Assembly (NCBI GenBank): GCA_004552965.1 | Contig: SFMU01000028.1 | Span: forward strand, 1 to 26,894 | DNA: 26,894 bases | Direction of reading: 5' to 3' | Origin: Bacteroidales bacterium | GTDB taxonomy: Bacteria; Bacteroidota; Bacteroidia; Bacteroidales; UBA932 | Shown: positions 22,085 through 26,894 of the stretch, one piece after another | Numbering within the stretch: the stretch's first letter is position 1 | How the letters are laid out: the number at the start of each line of letters is the position of its first letter | The notes under the pieces: model-generated | The model's database searches: none | What the model saw: only the letters and a program-made list of their open reading frames with translations | Told to the model about the DNA's origin: nothing | Program-made: the position numbers and the translations under genes

Positions 22085-23209
22085 CTATCGGAGCACGAAG
22101 CGGGTGGATGCATTTTCCGAAGCTCCTGCATAGAAGTCCACGGTGACTCCCTTGTCGGAGACCGTCATCAGGCAAGAGCCTGCCGAACGGGTAAAGGTGA
22201 AACGGCGTATGCCGTCAGCATATTCAGCATAAAGCTTTTTCACTTTCTCAGGGGTGTCTGGCTTCTCGGAGACCTTTCCGTAGCGATCGGCTCCTTCGGC
22301 GACAAGTTTATATTCACCGGCCTCAGGCGTGTGCCAGACGCTGTTCACCGTCATCTGGGTGATTCTTCCGCCGTCGCCGTACCAGTCCAGGAGTTCGGTG
22401 GTGTGGGTGTGGCCGCAGAGGACAATGGCATGTCTCTTTGCCATCAGTTCCCTCAGATGCAGTCTCATGGCATCATTTCCGTCCTTCCCGTGAAGAATCC
22501 AGTTGTTGGACTTGGCACTCTGGTAAGGGAAGACGGGACCATGGATGATCACGAAGGTGTAGCGTGCGCCCTCGGTCTCCGAAAAGAGCTTTTCGATCTC
22601 GGCATCGTCGGGATAGGTGAAGTCGATGACTATGTAGGCATCCTTTCCGACCATGAAGGAGAAACAGGTCTTTTCGATTTCCTTGCCGATTTCCGGCGAA
22701 AGGCGTTCCTTGATGAACTTTGAATATGCCCGGACGGCAAAACTGTCATCTGCGGCGCGCAGGTCATGGTTGCCTGCGACAGTTACCAGAGGCAGACAGC
22801 CCAGACTGGCCTTGAGATAGCAGTAGGCATCCCTGAGGAACCTCAGGTGGTCAGTCTCGCTGCCGGTGTCTCCCTGGATCAAATCGCCCATCTGGAGACA
22901 TAAGCGGGTGTCCTCCCTGACAAGGCGCGAAGCCCTGCGGACAAGGCTCGGACATCTTTCCGCCCACATCTCGGCATTTCGCACGAATTCTTTCCGATGG
23001 GCCGCCTCACGGGACGGATTCGGATCGGAATACCCTGAATGATAGACACAGTCAGGAGCCGTGTCATAGTGGGTGTCACCCAGCAGAACAACCGAATAGG
23101 TTTTGTCAGACGGCTTCCGGGATCCGGCAGCCAACGGAGTCAGGCTGTCCGCAAGGGTGAGACCGGCTGCGGACAATGCCGACACTTTAAGGAACTTTCT
23201 TCTGTCCAT
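22085..23209 (-). CDS. exported calcineurin-like metallophosphoesterase
   Basis: 374 aa from MDRRKFLK; an adjacent ATG at 23212 would add one Met, and a frame start at 23230 would overlap the gene before it. The RRKFLK motif plus a hydrophobic stretch and ADSLTPLAAGS is a Tat-like signal, so the enzyme is probably exported. Seen metal-binding motifs: GDTHYD (44-49), GDL (108-110), GNHDL (146-150), VIIHGPVFP and GHTHTTE, in the right order for the calcineurin fold with two metals. Its target (phosphomonoester, diester or nucleotide) is unknown. It is last in the minus-strand operon, 7 nt after the truncated esterase; proximity to the phosphate transporter on the other strand may be chance. Confidence 0.88.
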   Translation of the reverse strand: MDRRKFLKVSALSAAGLTLADSLTPLAAGSRKPSDKTYSVVLLGDTHYDTAPDCVYHSGYSDPNPSREAAHRKEFVRNAEMWAERCPSLVRRASRLVREDTRLCLQMGDLIQGDTGSETDHLRFLRDAYCYLKASLGCLPLVTVAGNHDLRAADDSFAVRAYSKFIKERLSPEIGKEIEKTCFSFMVGKDAYIVIDFTYPDDAEIEKLFSETEGARYTFVIIHGPVFPYQSAKSNNWILHGKDGNDAMRLHLRELMAKRHAIVLCGHTHTTELLDWYGDGGRITQMTVNSVWHTPEAGEYKLVAEGADRYGKVSEKPDTPEKVKKLYAEYADGIRRFTFTRSAGSCLMTVSDKGVTVDFYAGASENASTRFVLR

Positions 23210-23216
23210 CATAATA

Positions 23217-23480
23217 TCATATTCTGTCAAAAGGATAAACTATCTCCAAGTCCGAGAGCTTCACGGATCCACCGTAGGGGATGCCTCTGAATATGGCGAC
23301 TCCATCCCGGTTTTCTCCCAGGACGGCTCCATACTCTGTCATGACAACCGGTTCAAGGTCAGTGACGGTTCCGAAGACCGGAGAGCCGTAACTCGATTCA
23401 TGACCACCGGCACAGGAGAAAAAGGCTGAGACGGCTGCTGTCAGGATGAGAATGGACTTGAACGAGTGCGGCAAATTCAT
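23217..23480 (-). pseudogene. N-terminal stub of a type-B carboxylesterase lipoprotein
   Basis: 87 aa, where intact type-B carboxylesterases have about 500. The N-terminus MNLPHSFKSILILTAAVSAFFSC is a lipoprotein signal (Cys23), followed by TEYGAVLGENRDGVAIFRG and IPYG, the conserved opening of this esterase family (usual pattern: G.V.G...DGV..F.GIPYA). Right after GIPYG the family's continuation (PPVG..RW) is replaced by GSVKLSDLEIVYPFDRI and a stop. The catalytic Ser, acid and His are therefore all missing. The ATG overlaps the stop of the rhamnosidase gene (ATGA, 23480-23477), so it was built as an operon gene and then lost most of its length. It could still be made as a small lipoprotein. 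Confidence 0.7.
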
Positions 23481-25114
23481 TTCTGGAATACTTCAGGATA
23501 TTTACCGATAAAATAGGTTGGAGTGCAGCTCCAGGCGTGGCAGGCGCTGTTCAGCGGGAAGAATGAATATGGAGTCAGCATGTCATCGTCCGGGTCATAG
23601 CACTCCCAGAACGTGTCGGCGCCCTTGCGGACCATTCCGCCCCAATAGTCGACGAGATATTCACGTGCCTGCTCATGCATCCCGCAGATCATCATTGCAT
23701 CGATCAGATAATGGGTGGCATAAGGGCCGCTCGGCATCAAGGTCTCCGGATCGGCAAGAGCGTTGACGATTGCCTTGCGTCCTTCCTTCGGACTGAGCAC
23801 TCCGGCCTTTATCATCCAGGTCTGTGACAGGATCGAGACCTGAGCCCCGGGACCGCTGACCACGACCTCTTTATCCTTGTCGTAGTAGGCCTTCCGCGCG
23901 GCCTTCGTCATCGCCTTGACCAGGGCAGGATATTCCTTCACCTCATCAGCGCAGCCTATCATGGTTGCAAGCTCATAGGTGTCCTTCAAGGCAAAAATCA
24001 TTGCCGCCTGCATCATCGCATTCACATCCAGGCCGGCCCGGTGGTCAAAGAAAAGCCAGACCGGACGGGCGTTGATGTCGAATATGTTGTCCGGGCGCAT
24101 GTAGGTCATCGCATCCTCGATCTGGCGCTTTGCGACCTTCCAGAGATCTGTGGCAGTCTGGTAATCGCCCGTGTCCTTGAGGTATTCAAGGAGAGTCGAA
24201 TTCCAGATCAGACAGTAGGTAAGACAGTAGGAGCCGTACTGGGGGCCCCACTTCGGGAAGTCATAGACATTGGACCAGAGTACTCCGTTCTCGCCGGCAA
24301 AGGCGGCGAACATGTAGAGGCAATGCTTCACCAGCTCGAAATTGCGGAAGCTGTAGCGGTTGGCAAGGCTCTGGAGATAGAGGTCTCCCGACCAAAGACG
24401 GTGGTCGCGCTTCGGACCGTCTTCAAAGACAGTCTGCATGCACTCCTTGAGGGTCGCTTCAGAAACACGGGCTATCTCCCGAATCTCTTCCGGACATGTC
24501 TCCAGAAGTGGAACCTGGTTTTCTCCGGCGCTCGAGACAGCCTTGAAGAAAAGGTCATCGATGGCAAAGTCGAAGCCGGCCGAAGACCCCAGAAGTTCTA
24601 TTCTGAGATAGCGGAAGGACATTCTGCGTGGAAGGGTCACCCATTCATCCATGTCGGTCAGAGTGACAATCTCGTCCTGCATCCAGCCTCTGCTGAGAGT
24701 TCCCTTCCAAGGATCCAGCGGAGTGTTCATCTCGGCGGGAAGTTCTCCGAACATGAACTTGAGCTTGACCGGCGCATCCTGACTGTTGTTCAGCACTTTG
24801 GTGTGGAAACTGAAATACCCTGTGATGTGACGGCCGAAGTCAAGGGTGATTTCGCCGACTTCCTTGAAGTTCTTTGCATGGAAATCCGGTGCTCCAAGGG
24901 ATTCGTATCTCCAGCCCTGGAATGCGGAAGGGTCCTGCACTGCCCTGACGGCTGCAACAGGCCTAAGGATTTCTTCATGAAGGACAGGTGTGGTGCTGCG
25001 GGCTATTTCCAGCCACCCGGGTTTGCTGGATTCGAAGTAGTCCTGCCCGTAAAGCAAGGTAAAAGAAGCGACGGAAAGAAGGACTGCCGCCAGTGTTCTA
25101 AGATTCATTTTCAT
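23477..25114 (-). CDS. compact exported GH78-like alpha-L-rhamnosidase
   Basis: 545 aa from MKMNLRTLAAVLLSVASFTLLYG, a Sec signal with probable cleavage before QDYFES; other in-frame ATGs at 25123 and 25108 are possible. GH78 enzymes remove terminal alpha-L-rhamnose from plant or bacterial glycans. Seen: a beta-sandwich with LDFGRHITGYFSF (usual LDFGRE..G), the active-site loop DGPKRDHRLWSGDLYLQ, an (alpha/alpha)6-type helical barrel, and the later acidic site GADTFWECYDP. Family members are usually 700 aa or more, so accessory domains are absent. The position of the second gene in an exported-enzyme operon, overlapped by the esterase stub, fits a small glycan-use cluster. Substrate is inferred from family only. 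Confidence 0.82.
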   Translation of the reverse strand: MKMNLRTLAAVLLSVASFTLLYGQDYFESSKPGWLEIARSTTPVLHEEILRPVAAVRAVQDPSAFQGWRYESLGAPDFHAKNFKEVGEITLDFGRHITGYFSFHTKVLNNSQDAPVKLKFMFGELPAEMNTPLDPWKGTLSRGWMQDEIVTLTDMDEWVTLPRRMSFRYLRIELLGSSAGFDFAIDDLFFKAVSSAGENQVPLLETCPEEIREIARVSEATLKECMQTVFEDGPKRDHRLWSGDLYLQSLANRYSFRNFELVKHCLYMFAAFAGENGVLWSNVYDFPKWGPQYGSYCLTYCLIWNSTLLEYLKDTGDYQTATDLWKVAKRQIEDAMTYMRPDNIFDINARPVWLFFDHRAGLDVNAMMQAAMIFALKDTYELATMIGCADEVKEYPALVKAMTKAARKAYYDKDKEVVVSGPGAQVSILSQTWMIKAGVLSPKEGRKAIVNALADPETLMPSGPYATHYLIDAMMICGMHEQAREYLVDYWGGMVRKGADTFWECYDPDDDMLTPYSFFPLNSACHAWSCTPTYFIGKYPEVFQK

Positions 25115-25124
25115 ATCTATCATT

Positions 25125-26240
25125 TCAGTCAATTCTGAATATTGCCTCAAGTCCATCGAAGGCAGCCCTCAGAGGCGAAGGAAGCTGTGCATCGAGTTCC
25201 GCCTGGCTGCCATGCAGTGTCCTTGCCATATGGGTGAGATAGACAGGCTGCCCCTTTGGCGCCTTCAGTCTTCCGGTGGAAAGGAGGACGTCTGAGGTTC
25301 GCAGGACGGTTCCGACACTGGAGTGCGTGAATATCCGGAAATCCTCGTCGAAGTCAATTCCCATAGTGGCCTCCATCACGAGACCCGTAATCGGCCTTCC
25401 TTCAGGAATATGGGCATCGATGCCGGCGATTCTTGCCGCCCTCGCGGGAATGCCTCCCGTGTCGGTGGCATACAGCACCCGTACCGGGCCCTTCTCCACA
25501 AGGAACATCAAGGTAAGTTCATTGTCGTCTCCGGTGGCATGGTTGGCCGGGAGGGCGGTGACGGTAATTTCCCCGACTACCGCACTCTGCCCGACAGAGA
25601 GTCCCCTGACCTCGGGAGCAGGCTTTCCCAGCTGCTCGGAAGCCTTCCGGAAATCTTCCCTGGCCCTTTCCAGCCATGTCTCGCCGACATAGACCACCTT
25701 TGCATGAATATGCTCAAGTTCTGCCTTGGGGTCATAATGGTCGTAATGCGAATGGGTGTAGAAGACGGCATCCGCCTTGCGGAATCCTTTCGGCAGCATG
25801 TCTGCATCGGACTGAGTGAAATCCAGAAGAATGCGTCCGTCCACAAGGACACTCGACAGTCTTCTCTGTTCTCCCCTTTCGTCCAGTCCGTTCCAGTCGG
25901 CCGCTCCGGTCCCCAGAAAACGGAAAAGAAGGTCCTCCTTGCCGGCTTTGCCTGTTTCCGATGAGAAGCCGGACGGGAAGGCCTCTTTTGTGGTGGGCTT
26001 TGTCTGGCTGCTTCCTGTGGTGGACTTTGTCTGGCTGCTTCCTGTGGTGGGCTGTGTCTGGCTGCTTCCTGTGGTGGGCTGTGTCTGACTGCCTCCTGTG
26101 GTGGGCTGTGTCTGACTGCCTCCTGTGGTGGGCTTTGTCTGGCTGCTTCCTGTGGTGGCCGCCATCAGAAGTGATGGGGCGGCAAGGGTACCCGCAGCAA
26201 CCGCAGCTGTTCCTGTTCTGATGAATTTACGTCTGTCCAT
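25125..26240 (-). CDS. exported MBL-fold metallo-hydrolase with Ser/Thr/Gln repeat linker
   Basis: 371 aa. MDRRKFIRTGTAAVAAGTLAAPSLLMAA is a Tat-like signal (RRKFIR). It is followed by six 9-residue repeats of the type TTGSSQTKP/TTGGSQTQP (about residues 29-82), a flexible linker encoded by a 27-bp minisatellite. The enzyme domain starts with FRFLGTGAADWNG and has the metal site HSHYDH (163-168), PANHATGDDNELT, YATDTGG, EATMG and THSS further on, as in PhnP-like MBL hydrolases acting on phosphodiesters or related esters. Substrate unknown. It is the first gene of the four-part operon, and the rhamnosidase start lies 10 nt past its stop. Confidence 0.85.
   Translation of the reverse strand: MDRRKFIRTGTAAVAAGTLAAPSLLMAATTGSSQTKPTTGGSQTQPTTGGSQTQPTTGSSQTQPTTGSSQTKSTTGSSQTKPTTKEAFPSGFSSETGKAGKEDLLFRFLGTGAADWNGLDERGEQRRLSSVLVDGRILLDFTQSDADMLPKGFRKADAVFYTHSHYDHYDPKAELEHIHAKVVYVGETWLERAREDFRKASEQLGKPAPEVRGLSVGQSAVVGEITVTALPANHATGDDNELTLMFLVEKGPVRVLYATDTGGIPARAARIAGIDAHIPEGRPITGLVMEATMGIDFDEDFRIFTHSSVGTVLRTSDVLLSTGRLKAPKGQPVYLTHMARTLHGSQAELDAQLPSPLRAAFDGLEAIFRID
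25990..26160. repeat. 27-bp coding minisatellite, six units plus a partial
   Basis: Units start at 25990, 26017, 26044, 26071, 26098 and 26125, each 27 bp with few differences, and a 9-bp partial unit follows at 26152. Because 27 is a multiple of three, unit gain or loss keeps the MBL gene in frame and only changes linker length. Confidence 0.97.
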
Positions 26241-26280
26241 TCCTGTCTATGTGGTAGTCTGAGATAATATTCAAATCAAT

Positions 26281-26311
26281 CAAAAATAGGCATTTCCGCT
26301 GACATTGTAAA
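26281..26311 (-). promoter_or_regulatory. promoter of the MBL-rhamnosidase-phosphoesterase operon
   Basis: TATTTTTG (26288-26281, minus) matches TAnnTTTG and ends 40 nt before the MBL ATG. TTTA at 26311-26308, 19 bp upstream, resembles the TTTG -33 element. Confidence 0.6.
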
Positions 26312-26483
26312 GAGGTTGCGGGGATTACCGGTACAATTCGAGGTCAATTGTTCGTGCATCACTTCTGAATATGTGCCGTTGAAGTGCAGAACAATGGCGA
26401 GATTCGGGGATGGTTGTTTTGTCATCTTCAGGTACGGGTAGAATTGTGGCTTTGCCGAATCCGAATTCAATGATCGCATCGAA

Positions 26484-26600
26484 GATCCGCATTAAAGATT
26501 CAGATACCAGGTTCGCATTCAAGATTCACATACCGGATTCGCATTCAAGATTCACATACCGGATTCGCATTCAAGATTCGCATTCAAGATTCGTATTCAA
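26484..26600. repeat. 13-bp tandem repeat, nine units in 26-bp pairs
   Basis: Nine consecutive monomers cover 117 bp. The clearest are GATTCACATACCG (26523-26535, 26549-26561) alternating with GATTCGCATTCAA (26536-26548, 26562-26574, 26575-26587). Outer units are diverged, the usual picture of a tandem array that grew from its middle. A 13-bp period cannot keep a reading frame, so the array is probably not coding. Confidence 0.9.
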
Positions 26601-26667
26601 GTTGATGCCGTCTTCGATGAATGAATACATGCAGGGAGGGGCTATGCAGTGTATCTTTTCGGTGGCC

Positions 26668-26789
26668 GATGAAGGGTGTCCTTCCGGGGGAATATGCTGA
26701 GGTCCTACCAGGGGCCGATGCGGGGTGTCCTTCCGGGACCTATGAGGAGTGTCCTTTCGGGAGCCTCAGCAGGGTCTCCGTCCGGGGCA
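26668..26789. repeat. degenerate 24-25-bp tandem repeat, five units
   Basis: Units begin at 26668, 26693, 26717, 26741 and 26766 and share the core GTGTCCTTCCGGG with substitutions. In one plus-strand frame they give eight-residue repeats (MKGVLPGE, YAEVLPGA, DAGCPSGT, YEECPFGS, LSRVSVRG), but no gene context supports translation. Confidence 0.75.
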
Positions 26790-26894
26790 GATGTCAGGCT
26801 CACCTGCAAAGTTCCGTGTTTAAGTTATCCAAAGATCTTATAGATTCTATACATGAAGAAGGTATAGTCGCTTACACCTCGTAGTTGGGATCTA

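Larger units (their letters stand above)
26312..26894. other. 583-bp stretch without a supported gene
   Basis: Several short frames are open, but none has a promoter, a recognised domain or a consistent start, and most run through tandem repeats whose period is not a multiple of three. It holds a 13-bp repeat block, a 24-bp degenerate repeat block and, at 26815-26884, a more AT-rich tail with an inverted repeat CTATAC/GTATAG. Confidence 0.5.

Noticed and set aside
24041..25138. 365-codon plus-strand open frame opposite the rhamnosidase
   Set aside because: Antisense to a gene with clear GH78 motifs and a signal peptide; no independent signals.
26484..26600. CRISPR array
   Set aside because: The repeats are contiguous 13-bp units without unique spacers, and no cas genes are present.
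26410..26700. 96-codon plus-strand open frame over the 13-bp repeats
   Set aside because: The frame depends on a repeat whose period is not a multiple of three, has no promoter, and shows no recognisable protein pattern.
26484..26894. Replication origin (13-mers plus a DnaA-box-like TTATCCAAA)
   Set aside because: Only one imperfect DnaA-box-like site is present, the 13-mers are not AT-rich, and no dnaA, dnaN or similar gene is in the window.

Overview
The window looks like a chromosomal segment of a Bacteroidota bacterium, most likely order Bacteroidales. At least ten genes are preceded by the TAnnTTTG -7 box typical of that phylum, sometimes with a TTTG/TTG-type -33 element. Shine-Dalgarno sequences are mostly absent. 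The gene content fits too: a GGGtGRT protein, a fused ThrE-type exporter, SulP and AspT/YidE-type carriers, and exported rhamnosidase-like and beta-propeller proteins with Sec, lipoprotein or RR-type signals. No rRNA, tRNA, CRISPR array or intact insertion sequence was seen.

Layout. Positions 1-206 hold no gene but contain a well-folded possible RNA and a hairpin. 207-4296 (minus) carry an acyl-CoA ligase-like enzyme, a SulP transporter and a GNAT acetyltransferase. A small acidic protein of unknown function follows at 4420-4875 (plus). 4.9-6.25 kb is a decayed patch. A Sel1/hexapeptide acetyltransferase fusion lies there between the 3' stump of a beta-propeller gene and a scrambled remnant that begins like an AAA ATPase. 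An AspT/YidE-type transporter and ndk then diverge from overlapping promoters at about 7.93-7.97 kb. A MurQ plus sugar-kinase pair (8496-10144, minus) suggests amino-sugar or peptidoglycan recycling.

At 10298-11992 (plus) sits a tight NifU-like scaffold/GGGtGRT operon with strong codon bias and a clear terminator. It is followed by a ThrE-type Thr/Ser exporter, a second acyl-CoA ligase paralogue, a Pif1-like helicase with a C-terminal HRDC domain, and two exported beta-propeller lipoproteins. A Na+/phosphate cotransporter with a PhoU-like tail (20334-22055) has a perfect 11-bp tandem repeat where its -33 element should be, which looks like a Pho box.

The last operon (26240 to 22085, minus) encodes exported enzymes: an MBL-fold hydrolase with a 27-bp minisatellite in its coding sequence, a compact GH78-like rhamnosidase, a truncated carboxylesterase stub and a calcineurin-like phosphoesterase. 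These genes are coupled by overlaps or very short gaps. The right-hand 650 bp is apparently non-coding and holds two different tandem-repeat blocks.

A pattern across the whole window is the excess of the hexamer GAATAT/ATATTC. A hand count finds about 55 copies, on both strands and in all reading frames, against fewer than ten expected from base composition.
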